From: Oceaniglobus indicus
GTDB taxonomy: Bacteria > Pseudomonadota > Alphaproteobacteria > Rhodobacterales > Rhodobacteraceae
DNA: 64,000 bases
Direction: 5' to 3'
NCBI RefSeq assembly: GCF_002751875.1
Contig: NZ_NMZM01000006.1
Coordinates: 62,001-126,000, forward strand
Part shown: in pieces, positions 1-7,053 of the stretch
Position numbering within the stretch: position 1 is the stretch's first letter
Layout: every line of letters begins with the position of its first letter
Made by a program: the position numbers and the translations under genes
The notes under the pieces: generated by a model
What the model was told of the DNA's origin: nothing
Databases searched by the model: none
What the model saw: the letters and a program-made list of their open reading frames with translations, nothing else

Positions 1-429
1 TCCGATCATATGGCGCAGCACGAAAACGGTCGCGGCGGCGAAGACGATGAAGGTGACGACCGCGGCCAGCGACCGGCCCGACAGACGCGCCAGGCCACAG
101 ACGCCGTGCCCCGACGTGCAGCCCGACCCCAGCGCGGTGCCGATGCCCACAAGCAGGCCGGCGATGCCCATGCCGGGCAGATTATCGCTGACGGTCTGGG
201 CCGGAAAGGCCCCCGTCGCGATCAGCCACATAATGGGCGCGGCCAGCAATCCGGCGATGAAGGCGATGCGCCAGGCGCGATCGCCCTGCGCGACGGCGCC
301 GGCGGTGATGCCGGCGATCCCGGCGATCCGCCCGAACAGCGCCATCACCATCACGGCGGACACGCCGATCAGGATCCCGCCCCCCAGCGATGCCCAGGGC
401 GTGAAATCGGTTGGTGTTGCAGGCAACAT
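1..429 (-). CDS. YeeE/YedE-family sulfur-compound transporter, partial (cut by window edge)
   Basis: This is the first 143 codons of a multi-pass inner-membrane protein that continues beyond the left edge. It starts at 429 with the Shine-Dalgarno AAAGGAGA just upstream. The visible part has several hydrophobic helices and the hallmark stretch GSGCTSGHGVCGL, whose cysteines define the YeeE/YedE (DUF395) family. Family members take up thiosulfate or related sulfane-sulfur compounds. It lies 13 bases downstream of the SulP permease on the same strand and so appears to be the distal gene of the sulfur operon running left from about 4.45 kb. The family call is from sequence; the substrate is inferred. 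Confidence 0.82.
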   Translation of the reverse strand, partial: MLPATPTDFTPWASLGGGILIGVSAVMVMALFGRIAGIAGITAGAVAQGDRAWRIAFIAGLLAAPIMWLIATGAFPAQTVSDNLPGMGIAGLLVGIGTALGSGCTSGHGVCGLARLSGRSLAAVVTFIVFAAATVFVLRHMIG

Positions 430-442
430 TCGATGTCTCCTT

Positions 443-2200
443 TCAGGTGGTTCGCGCGGCGTTGGCGGTCGTCTCGCGGTCCGCGCGCGCGGATGTGGTG
501 GTCGCGGTGATGGCGCCGTGCTGCGACAGGAACACCTCGCCGCTCAGATGGGTCAGGAAATCCGACCGCTTCAGGCGGTCCATGACCGGACCCTTGACCT
601 CGGACAGGTGCAGCTTGGTTCCCATCTCGCACAGCCGCGCGTTGATCGCCTCGAGCGATTCCAGCGCGCTCATGTCGATCTCGTTCACGGCGGAACATTG
701 CAGGATCACGTGGCGCACCGCATCGTCGCGGGCCACGCGATCAAGGATGTGATCCTCGAGAAAGCGGGCGTTGGCGAAATACAGGCTTTCGTCCACCCGC
801 AGGGTGACGACGCTGGGATGCGTTTCGACCGTATGGCGATGGATGTTGCGGAAATGCTCGGTGCCCGGCACGCGGCCGACCTCGGCGATATGGGGGCGCG
901 ACGTCTTGAACAGATACAGCAGGACCGAGATGATCACACCGCTCGACACGCCCATTTCCACCCCGAAGGCCAGCGTGACCAGGATCGTGATGGCGACCGC
1001 GGCGAAATCGGCCCGGGAATACCCCCAACTGCGGCGCAGGATGCCGAAATCGACCAGCCCCAGAACGGCAACGATGATCGTGGCCGCGAGCGTGGCCTTG
1101 GGCAGGAAATAGATCAGCGGCGTCAGCGACACCGCCGCCAGTGCCAGGCCCAGGGCGGTGAAGGCGCCCGCAGCGGGCGTGCGGGCGCCCGCGTCGAAGT
1201 TCACGACCGACCGCGAAAAGCCGCCGGTGACCGGGAAACCGCCGGTGAATGCCGCGCCGAGGTTGGCGGCGCCGAGGCCGATCAGTTCCTGGTTCGGGCT
1301 GACCCGTTCGCGCTTCTTGGCGGCAAGGGTCTGGGCGACAGAAATCGATTCGACGAAGCCGATCACCGAAATCAGCAGCGCCGGGATGAAAAGCTGGCCG
1401 ATCAGCGACGGCGACAGGTCGGGCATCGTCAGGGGCGGCAGGCTCTGCGGCACGTCACCGACGATGGCAACGCCGCGGTCCATCAGACCGAACCCCCAGA
1501 CGGCCAGCGTCGTTGCGACCACCGCCACCACCGGCCCCGCCTTGGTGGCAACATCGGCCAGCCGCGCCCCGACCCCCATGCGCCGCAGCATCGGTTTCAT
1601 GCCGCGCCTGACCCAGAACAGGAATGCCGTGGCAGACCCGCCCAGCGCCAGCGTGATGAGATTGATCTGCGACAGGTTGGCGGCAAGGCTTTCGACAAGC
1701 GCGATCAGGTTGTCACCGCCCCCGTCGATCCCCAGGATATGGCGCAGTTGCCCCACCGCGATGATGATCCCCGACGCGGTGATGAACCCCGATATGACCG
1801 GATGGGACAGGAAGTTGGCCAGAAACCCCAGCTTGAACAGCCCCATCGCCAGCAGGATCGCGCCCGAAAGCGCCGCCAGCGTCAGCGCGGCGGCGGCGTA
1901 ACCCATCGTGCCCGTCTCTGCCACCTGCCCCAACGCGGCGGCGGTCATCAGCGAGACCACCGCCACCGGCCCCACGGCCAGGGCCCGGCTGGTGCCGAAC
2001 ACGGCATAAAGCAGGATCGGCACGATCGAGGCATACAACCCCGCCTCGGGCGGCATGCCCGCCAGCAATGCATAGGCCAGGGATTGCGGAATCAGCATGA
2101 TCGTCACGATCACGGCCGCGATCATGTCTTCCGAAAACCTGCTCCGGTCGTACCGGCGACCCCAGTCGAGGATCGGGAAATATTGGGCGATACGGGACAT
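443..2200 (-). CDS. SulP-family (SLC26) anion permease with C-terminal STAS domain
   Basis: This 585-residue integral membrane protein has the N-terminal SulP signature around residues 36-60 (IPQSLAYALLAGMPPEAGLY), then about ten to eleven hydrophobic segments to about residue 420. A soluble STAS domain follows at roughly residues 445-555, with the anti-sigma-antagonist-like segment EIDMSALESLEAI. SulP proteins move sulfate, bicarbonate or other oxyanions. The neighbourhood (a sulfide-oxidising flavoprotein upstream by 26 bases and a YeeE transporter downstream) favours sulfate or sulfite export or uptake over bicarbonate, but this is inference. The length is normal for the family. The Shine-Dalgarno is weak, consistent with coupling to the upstream gene. 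Confidence 0.9.
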   Translation of the reverse strand: MSRIAQYFPILDWGRRYDRSRFSEDMIAAVIVTIMLIPQSLAYALLAGMPPEAGLYASIVPILLYAVFGTSRALAVGPVAVVSLMTAAALGQVAETGTMGYAAAALTLAALSGAILLAMGLFKLGFLANFLSHPVISGFITASGIIIAVGQLRHILGIDGGGDNLIALVESLAANLSQINLITLALGGSATAFLFWVRRGMKPMLRRMGVGARLADVATKAGPVVAVVATTLAVWGFGLMDRGVAIVGDVPQSLPPLTMPDLSPSLIGQLFIPALLISVIGFVESISVAQTLAAKKRERVSPNQELIGLGAANLGAAFTGGFPVTGGFSRSVVNFDAGARTPAAGAFTALGLALAAVSLTPLIYFLPKATLAATIIVAVLGLVDFGILRRSWGYSRADFAAVAITILVTLAFGVEMGVSSGVIISVLLYLFKTSRPHIAEVGRVPGTEHFRNIHRHTVETHPSVVTLRVDESLYFANARFLEDHILDRVARDDAVRHVILQCSAVNEIDMSALESLEAINARLCEMGTKLHLSEVKGPVMDRLKRSDFLTHLSGEVFLSQHGAITATTTSARADRETTANAARTT

Positions 2201-2226
2201 TCAGTCAGAACTTCGGTTGGGACGGA

Positions 2227-3906
2227 TCAATTCGGATCGGTGCGTTCGGGAACCGCCAGCCATTCGCGACCGCGCAGCATCCCCTTCCAATAGATCGGCG
2301 GAAGCATCCGTTCCTTCAGGAACCACGCGGCGCGCGACGGTTTGGTGCCGTCGATGAACGCCTTCGGAAAACTGGGCAGCAGCTTTCCGCCATAGCCGAA
2401 TTCGGCCAGCACGATCTTGCCCCGCTCGACGGTCAGCGGACACGAGCCATAGCCGTTGTATTGCGCCACGGCCGATTTCCCGTCGATGTCGGCGATCACG
2501 TTCTCGGCCACCGTCGGCGCCTGCATGCGTGCCGCGGCCGCGGTCTTCGCGTTTGGCGCGTTCATCACGTCGCCCAACGACCAGACGTTGTCGAACGCCT
2601 TGTGGCGCAGCGTCGCCTGATCGACGTCGATCCAGCCGGCTTCGTCCGCCAGGGGCGAAACCCGGATGAAATCGGGCGCGCTCTGGGGCGGGCAGACGTG
2701 CAGCATGTCGAATTCGGTTTCGATTCGACGCACGTCCTTGTCAGGTTCCTTCACGTCGAAAACCGCCGTTCTGGTCGCGCCGTCGACGGACACCAGATTG
2801 TGGAAGAAATTCAGATGGGCGTCGTATTTTTCGACATATTCCATCAGGGCCGGCACATATTCCTTGACCCCGAACAACACCCCGCCGGCGTTGTTGAAAT
2901 CGACCTCGATATCCTTCAGCACGCCGCGCTTCAGCCAGGCATCGCACGACAGATACATGGCCTTCTGCGGCGCCCCGGCACATTTGATCGGCATCGGCGG
3001 TTGGGTGAAGATCGCGCGACCGCGCTGCATCTGCTGAACCAGGGTCCAGGTATAGGGCGCAAGATCGTAACGATAATTCGACGTGACACCGTTCTTGCCC
3101 AGCGTTTCGATCAGGCCGTCGACCTTGCCCCAGTCCAGCTTCAGCCCCGGACAGACGATCAGCCGCTGGTATTTCACCACGCGGCAGCCGTCGAGGATCA
3201 CGGCGTTTTCCTTCGGCTCGAACGCCGCGACGGCGCCCCGCAGCCAGCGCACGCCCTTGGGGATCAGGCTGGCCATCGTCTTGGCCGTCTGGTGCGGCTC
3301 GAAGATACCGCCGCCGACCATTGTCCAGCCGGGTTGATAGTAATGCACATCTGCCGGCTCGATCAGCGCGATATCCAGATCCGGGCGGCGCGATTTCAGG
3401 CTGGCCGCCACCGCGATTCCGCCCGCACCACCGCCGACAATCACCACGTCATGCTGTTCGTCGAAGGAATCGGTGGGGGTCTTGCCGCCATTGGTGATGC
3501 GCCGCACCACGCCGCTCATGTCATAGCCGGCGGCCTGGGTCGCGGCGAGGATATCCGCCACCGGCCGGTTTCCGGCCGCATTCAGCGACCACAGCGTGGC
3601 CGACCGCGTGCCGGTGCGGCAATACGCCAGCGTCGGGCCCGGCATCTCGTCCAGGGCATCGCCGAAGGCCGTGGCATCCGCATCGCTGACCATGCCGCCC
3701 TCGATGGGGATATACCGCGCCTCGAGTCCATGCTGCCCGGCGACGGCTGCGATCTCGGTGAAACTGGGCTGATCGGCGCCTTCGCCGTCCGGCCGGTTGC
3801 AGATGATCGAGCGGAAGCCCCGCGCTTTCAGTTCGGCCACATCGTCCGGCGTGATCTGTGGCGAAACCGAAAGCCGCGTCGAGATCTTCTTGGCATCCAT
3901 GGTCAT
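2227..3906 (-). CDS. DUF442 phosphatase-like / sulfide:quinone oxidoreductase-like fusion flavoprotein
   Basis: This is a 559-residue two-domain protein. Residues 1-115 match the DUF442 (TIGR01244-type) protein-tyrosine-phosphatase-like fold, with the loop CRTGTRS at 96-102. Residues 152-559 form an FAD-dependent pyridine-nucleotide-disulfide-type domain with the dinucleotide motif VGGGAGG near 157, plus KCAGAPQK (Cys309), HVCPPQ (Cys405) and GYGSCPL. The flavoprotein part resembles type II or mitochondrial-type sulfide:quinone oxidoreductase, which oxidises sulfide at the membrane and passes electrons to quinone. At the position where human SQOR has its second redox cysteine (motif GDCTN, from memory) this protein reads GDVMN, so Cys405 may be the partner. 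A normal SQR has no DUF442 domain. It is transcribed with SulP and YeeE. Confidence 0.85.
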   Translation of the reverse strand: MTMDAKKISTRLSVSPQITPDDVAELKARGFRSIICNRPDGEGADQPSFTEIAAVAGQHGLEARYIPIEGGMVSDADATAFGDALDEMPGPTLAYCRTGTRSATLWSLNAAGNRPVADILAATQAAGYDMSGVVRRITNGGKTPTDSFDEQHDVVIVGGGAGGIAVAASLKSRRPDLDIALIEPADVHYYQPGWTMVGGGIFEPHQTAKTMASLIPKGVRWLRGAVAAFEPKENAVILDGCRVVKYQRLIVCPGLKLDWGKVDGLIETLGKNGVTSNYRYDLAPYTWTLVQQMQRGRAIFTQPPMPIKCAGAPQKAMYLSCDAWLKRGVLKDIEVDFNNAGGVLFGVKEYVPALMEYVEKYDAHLNFFHNLVSVDGATRTAVFDVKEPDKDVRRIETEFDMLHVCPPQSAPDFIRVSPLADEAGWIDVDQATLRHKAFDNVWSLGDVMNAPNAKTAAAARMQAPTVAENVIADIDGKSAVAQYNGYGSCPLTVERGKIVLAEFGYGGKLLPSFPKAFIDGTKPSRAAWFLKERMLPPIYWKGMLRGREWLAVPERTDPN

Positions 3907-3928
3907 TGCGTGTTCTTCCCGGGTTATA

Positions 3929-4167
3929 TCACAATTTGTTCAACGGCAGCTTGAGCATCGGGGTCCCCCGGGCGTCAACCGCAACCTCGTCTGCACGCAT
4001 GGCACCCGATGCGCCGAATTGCTCCGTTTCGCCGTCCCCGGTCGCGCAGGACGTGCGCGGTGGAAACGCACAAAGGCGGCGCGGCTCTTGCCGCCGCCGA
4101 CAGGGATGTCGCGAACCTTCTGCCCGCGCACGGTCACCCAAGACGGCACGGCGCGGCCGTCAGGCAT
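3929..4167 (-). pseudogene. Possible small gene broken by a -1 frameshift
   Basis: The 332 bases between the DUF2892 gene and the SQR fusion hold no intact gene that I recognise. Two partial minus-strand reading frames each look coding by third-position GC. One starts at 4167 (VTVRGQKVRDIP) and stays coding-like for about 36 codons. The other ends at 3929 with a plausible C-terminus (FGASGAMRADEVAVDARG). A single -1 shift near 4060-4070 would join them into about 75-80 residues. No family is recognised. It could be a decayed gene, a sequencing indel, or untranslated leader of the SQR gene. Confidence 0.28.
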
Positions 4168-4238
4168 TCATCGCGACCCGGATCCTTCGCGGTCGGGCCT
4201 TGGCGCCGTGCCGGTCGCGCAGGTCATCGCCGGGCCGT

Positions 4239-4451
4239 TCAGCGGCGGCAGGTGTTCACGCCCAGCAGGCGATAGGCCGGGCAGAACCCGGTCACGGCCG
4301 TGACGAGAAGGACCACACCGACAATCAGCGCGCCCCAGTACATCACAGGGTTCGCAAACAGCGCGATCGATGTTGCAAGCGGCAGCAGGATCAGGATCAG
4401 ACCGAGAACCGCACGCACGATGCGATCGAGTTTACCTTCGTTGGCAGACAT
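4239..4451 (-). CDS. DUF2892 (YgaP-type) small membrane protein
   Basis: This 70-residue protein has two hydrophobic helices (about residues 12-31 and 36-55) around the pattern typical of DUF2892: RxxRAxLG early, then TGFCPAYRLLGVNTC at the end. In other bacteria this domain is found alone or fused to a rhodanese (YgaP) and is linked to sulfur trafficking at the membrane. The start at 4451 has a good upstream AAAGGAGAAAC. It is the first recognised gene of the leftward sulfur cluster. The cysteine pair in CPAYRLLGVNTC is a candidate sulfur-relay site, an inference only. Confidence 0.85.
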   Translation of the reverse strand: MSANEGKLDRIVRAVLGLILILLPLATSIALFANPVMYWGALIVGVVLLVTAVTGFCPAYRLLGVNTCRR

Positions 4452-4501
4452 GATGTTTCTCCTTTGTCTGCCCCAGACTAGAGCGGCGCGATGGCCCTGT
4501 C

Positions 4502-4516
4502 GGTGACTTTGTCACC
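4502..4516. promoter_or_regulatory. Perfect inverted repeat GGTGAC-N3-GTCACC upstream of the sulfur operon
   Basis: A perfect 6+6 inverted repeat with a 3-base spacer sits 51 bases upstream of the DUF2892 start and 53 bases beyond the end of the Crp/Fnr gene. Its dyad symmetry and position suit an operator for the leftward sulfur operon, possibly bound by the neighbouring Crp/Fnr or Rrf2 protein. It is not a standard FNR box. The function is inferred. Confidence 0.45.
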
Positions 4517-4568
4517 AACGGACACGGCCATCGGCCCCCCGACTGTGCGGGCGCAATGCCGTACCCGG

Positions 4569-5237
4569 TCAGCTGCGCTCCTGCGCCAGACGGCCAAGCG
4601 CCGGCAGATCCGCCAGCGTGACCGCGCCGCGCGCCAGCGTCACCCAACCGCGACGTTGGAATTCCTGCAACTGGCGCGAGACGACTTCGCGGGCGGTTCC
4701 CAGTTCGACCGACAGTTGCTGATGGGTGACGGCGACCGAGACGGCACCGCCCGCCAGTTCCAGCAACCGCTGGGCCAGCCGCACGTCGATGCGTTGGAAG
4801 GCGACTTCGTCGATCATCAGGAACAGGTCCGTGATCCGCTTGGAAAACGCCCGGAACACGAAGGTACGGAACAGCGGCGATGTCGCTACCAGATCATCGA
4901 AGACGGATCGCGGGATCGCCGCGGCACGCACGGCGGTTTCGGCGATCCCCTCGGCCGAGTAATCCTCGTGCGCCAGCAACGATGCGGTCGTCAGGACACA
5001 GCTTTCGCCCGCATGGATGCGATACAGAACGATCTCGCGCCCCGAATCCGAGGTCTGCTGCACCCGCACCGTGCCGCTGAGCAGAAACAGCATGTTCTCG
5101 GGCGATTTGCCCGGCCCGAAGATGACGCCGCCGCGCGGAATATCCACCACCGCGCTGCGCGCAATCAGGGTCGCGCGGATCGGATCATCCAGTCGTGACA
5201 GGCCGGGAAACTGATCCACCCATACCGGTATCGTCAT
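4569..5237 (-). CDS. Crp/Fnr-family transcriptional regulator
   Basis: This 222-residue regulator has an N-terminal cyclic-nucleotide-binding-like beta-roll (about residues 20-130, with GTVRVQ and GESCVLTTASLLA) and a C-terminal winged helix. The recognition helix reads TAREVVSRQLQEF, which keeps the E-x-x-S-R pattern of FNR-type proteins. No FNR-style N-terminal cysteine cluster is present, so the signal is unlikely to be an iron-sulfur cluster; a lone cysteine follows GES. The start at 5237 is chosen because it overlaps the Rrf2 stop as ATGA and gives a normal-length protein; a longer frame upstream has no domain support. It is co-transcribed with the Rrf2 gene and faces the sulfur operon. 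Confidence 0.88.
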   Translation of the reverse strand: MTIPVWVDQFPGLSRLDDPIRATLIARSAVVDIPRGGVIFGPGKSPENMLFLLSGTVRVQQTSDSGREIVLYRIHAGESCVLTTASLLAHEDYSAEGIAETAVRAAAIPRSVFDDLVATSPLFRTFVFRAFSKRITDLFLMIDEVAFQRIDVRLAQRLLELAGGAVSVAVTHQQLSVELGTAREVVSRQLQEFQRRGWVTLARGAVTLADLPALGRLAQERS

Positions 5238-5686
5238 CGCGGCGCCCGTGCTTCCGCGGCGGCGATCCGGTCCAGCAGGTCGGATCGGTTCGACGCGATA
5301 TCGGCAATCGTCACATCGTCCAGCACATCCATGAACGCGCGGGCCGCCTTCTGGAACGCGCGTGACAAGCGGCAGATCCCGATCAGCGGGCACGTGTTGC
5401 TGGCGGGGTTGAAACACTCGACCACGTCCAGGTTGCCTTCGGTCAGGCGGACGATATCGCCAACCCGGATTTCATCGGCCGGGCGCGCCAGGCGGAACCC
5501 GCCGCCCCGCCCGCGTTGCGTGACAAGGTATCCGCCCTTCCCCAGTTCATGCACCGCCTTGACGATGTTCGGCTTCTTCATGTCGTGGATGCGCACGACC
5601 TCGTCGATGCGAACCAGATCGGGGGCCCGCAATGCCGCAAGCTGCAACGTGCGAAGCGTATAGTTCGTATAGGCGGTCAGCTTCAT
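5234..5686 (-). CDS. Rrf2-family iron-sulfur regulator, NsrR-like
   Basis: This is a 150-residue Rrf2 protein. The N-terminal winged helix begins MKLTAYTNYTLRTLQ, typical of NsrR/IscR/RirA proteins, and is followed by RGRGGGFRLARP. Three cysteines at 91, 99 and 105 (C-x7-C-x5-C) supply the usual Fe-S ligands. The YTNYTLR start and cysteine placement resemble NsrR, the nitric-oxide sensor, more than IscR, but RirA-like or redox roles are possible. It is divergent from the 1-Cys peroxiredoxin across an 85-base gap and overlaps the downstream Crp/Fnr gene by 4 bases, so the two regulators are probably made together. Likely targets are the peroxiredoxin, itself, and perhaps the distant nor genes. 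Confidence 0.85.
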   Translation of the reverse strand: MKLTAYTNYTLRTLQLAALRAPDLVRIDEVVRIHDMKKPNIVKAVHELGKGGYLVTQRGRGGGFRLARPADEIRVGDIVRLTEGNLDVVECFNPASNTCPLIGICRLSRAFQKAARAFMDVLDDVTIADIASNRSDLLDRIAAAEARAPR

Positions 5687-5713
5687 CGGAACCCTAAACG
5701 TATAACTCGTATA
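5657..5713. promoter_or_regulatory. Two copies of a CGTATA-N3-CGTATA direct repeat
   Basis: CGTATAgttCGTATA lies at 5657-5671, inside the first codons of the Rrf2 gene, and CGTATAactCGTATA at 5699-5713 in the intergenic gap. The two 15-mers match at 13 of 15 bases, and their starts are 42 bases apart, close to four helical turns. The inner copy encodes part of the conserved YTNYT start of Rrf2 proteins, so it may be partly fixed by coding. The outer copy is free of that constraint. The pair is a candidate operator for autoregulation and for the divergent peroxiredoxin gene. Confidence 0.4.
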
Positions 5714-5771
5714 TTGCTTTATCCGCAGTGTATGTTACGAAGCCTGCCGACGAAAGCAAAAGGAGTATCAC

Positions 5772-6413
5772 ATGAGTGTGCGCATCGGCGACATCGCCCC
5801 GGATTTCGAAACGGATACCACCGCGGGTCCGATCCGTTTTCATGAATGGGCCGACGGTAAATGGGTCTTCTTCTTCAGCCATCCGGCCGATTTCACCCCC
5901 GTCTGCACCACCGAAATGGGCCGCACCGCGCAACTGGGCGACGATTTCGCCCGGCGCGGCGTCAAGCCCCTGGGCCTGAGCACCGACAAGGTCGACGAAC
6001 ACCTCAAGTGGATCGACGACATCAACGAGACGCAATCGACGACGCTGACCTTTCCGATCGTGGCCGACCCCGATCTGAAGATCTCGAAACTCTACGAGAT
6101 GATCCACCCCGAGGAGAGCACAACCGAAGCCGTGCGCTCGGTCTTCATCATCGACCCCGAGATGAAGATTCGCCTGACGATGACCTATCCGATGAACGTC
6201 GGTCGGAACTTCGACGAAATCCTGCGGGTCATCGATGCTCTTCAGACGGCAGATCGCAACCGCATCGCCACCCCCGCCGACTGGCGCCCCGGCGGCGAGG
6301 TGATCATCCCGCCCTCGATCAACGACGAAACCGCCAAGGGCCTGTTCCCCCAAGGCTGGAACACGATCAAGCCGTATCTGAGAACCACCCGGGTCGACAG
6401 CAAGACCGACTGA
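5772..6413 (+). CDS. 1-Cys peroxiredoxin (Prx6 type)
   Basis: This 213-residue thiol peroxidase has the peroxidatic motif PADFTPVC with Cys45, followed by TTEMGR. No other cysteine occurs in the protein, so it is a true 1-Cys enzyme that needs an external reductant. The long C-terminal extension (residues about 165-213, with WRPGGEVIIPP) is characteristic of the Prx6 subfamily and its dimer interface. It reduces hydrogen peroxide, organic hydroperoxides or peroxynitrite in the cytoplasm. The start has an AAAAGGAG ribosome site about 8 bases upstream. It is divergent from the Rrf2-Crp pair, which suggests redox- or NO-responsive control. Confidence 0.93.
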   Translation: MSVRIGDIAPDFETDTTAGPIRFHEWADGKWVFFFSHPADFTPVCTTEMGRTAQLGDDFARRGVKPLGLSTDKVDEHLKWIDDINETQSTTLTFPIVADPDLKISKLYEMIHPEESTTEAVRSVFIIDPEMKIRLTMTYPMNVGRNFDEILRVIDALQTADRNRIATPADWRPGGEVIIPPSINDETAKGLFPQGWNTIKPYLRTTRVDSKTD

Positions 6414-6422
6414 CAAAAGGCA

Positions 6423-6449
6423 CCCCGGCTCATCCTGCGCAAGCCGGGG
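6423..6449 (+). terminator. Hairpin downstream of the peroxiredoxin gene
   Basis: CCCCGGCT (6423-6430) pairs with AGCCGGGG (6442-6449) around an 11-base loop, starting 10 bases after the peroxiredoxin stop. No U-run follows, so termination may be partial or Rho-assisted. Confidence 0.55.
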
Positions 6450-6512
6450 CACCTGACCCTTCGCGCGCATCACCGCCCGTCGGCGCATTCGCGCCGACCT
6501 CCGGCGCCGACA

Positions 6513-6543
6513 TTGAAAGGCGCGCGGCGGATAACCATATAAT
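6513..6543 (+). promoter_or_regulatory. Promoter: TTGAAA and TATAAT boxes in a gene-free stretch
   Basis: TTGAAA at 6513-6518 and a perfect TATAAT at 6538-6543 are separated by 19 bases, within a locally AT-rich patch in otherwise GC-rich DNA. An overlapping CCATATAA also gives an RpoH-like reading (TTGAAA, 16 bases, CCATATAA), so stress sigma factors are possible. Transcription would start near 6550, pointing to the hairpin at 6614 and the DUF1127 gene. Confidence 0.55.
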
Positions 6544-6549
6544 AATCAT

Positions 6550-6662
6550 GATCAAATTCCGCCTTCACACAAGGTTCCTGCATTACGCGGGAAATCTGCT
6601 GAACCGCCGGTGACCCCGGGCGGGGTGGTGCCATGCGGCCCATCCGTCGCCTCGGGGTTTTT
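6550..6662 (+). ncRNA. Candidate small RNA of about 110 nt
   Basis: The segment between the promoter at 6513-6543 and the intrinsic terminator ending at 6662 contains no convincing reading frame. A transcript from about 6550 to the U-run would be about 113 nt, within the size range of trans-acting bacterial sRNAs. It precedes a DUF1127 gene; DUF1127 genes and stress sRNAs are linked in Rhodobacter (the CcsR RNAs with CcaF1), though I do not see the CcsR-type repeated CU-rich motif here. It could instead be an attenuated 5' leader of the DUF1127 mRNA. Confidence 0.4.
6614..6662 (+). terminator. Strong Rho-independent terminator
   Basis: A long hairpin runs from 6614 to 6657. CCCCGGGCG (6614-6622) pairs with CGCCTCGGGG (6648-6657, one bulged T). 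GGGTGG (6623-6628) pairs with CCATCC (6640-6645, one G-U). GCC (6630-6632) pairs with GGC (6637-6639) around ATGC. Five T residues follow at 6658-6662. This is the clearest intrinsic terminator in the window, and no recognised protein-coding gene ends immediately before it. Confidence 0.75.
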
Positions 6663-6792
6663 CCTGATCGTTGCCCGATCATTCACCCGACCAACCTGTC
6701 CGATGGCCCGACGCACTGCGGAGATCCCGCACTGTCGAAAAGCCGCGACAGGTCCGGTCATGGCACCAGCATCGCAGATCCCGGAGATCAAA

Positions 6793-7053
6793 TTGCACAC
6801 CAATACCAACACCCGCACTTCCACCCACGGTTCACCCGCCGCCCAGGGCCGTTTCAACCAGTGGCTGACCACCTCGTTTCGCCGCTGGCAGAAGCACCGC
6901 ACGACAGCCGCATTGCAACAGCTCGATGATCGGATGCTTGCCGATATCGGGTTGCAGCGCGAAGACATCCCGTCGATGGCAACCCTGCTGACCGGACGCG
7001 AGCGCGGCGCAACACCGCGACCGCAAGACGGCACGATGCGCCTGGCCGCCTGA
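6793..7053 (+). CDS. DUF1127-domain small protein
   Basis: The C-terminal half carries the DUF1127 motif of small arginine-rich proteins (FRRWQKHRTTAALQQLDDRM, then LADIGLQREDI). These 45-90-residue proteins are common in alphaproteobacteria and some bind RNA or affect RNA turnover and stress responses. I place the start at a TTG (6793) because GGAG lies 6 bases before it, giving 86 residues; an in-frame ATG at 6760 would add 11 residues but has a poorer ribosome site. The N-terminus is rich in Thr and Asn. It lies downstream of the candidate sRNA and may share its promoter by readthrough. Confidence 0.75.
   Translation: MHTNTNTRTSTHGSPAAQGRFNQWLTTSFRRWQKHRTTAALQQLDDRMLADIGLQREDIPSMATLLTGRERGATPRPQDGTMRLAA

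Noticed and set aside
47-2293. Very long plus-strand open frame (748 codons) over the SulP region
   Set aside because: Antisense shadow of the SulP and YeeE genes. Composition is extremely rich in Arg, Gln, His and Asp with no domain, as expected from reverse-complement high-GC coding.
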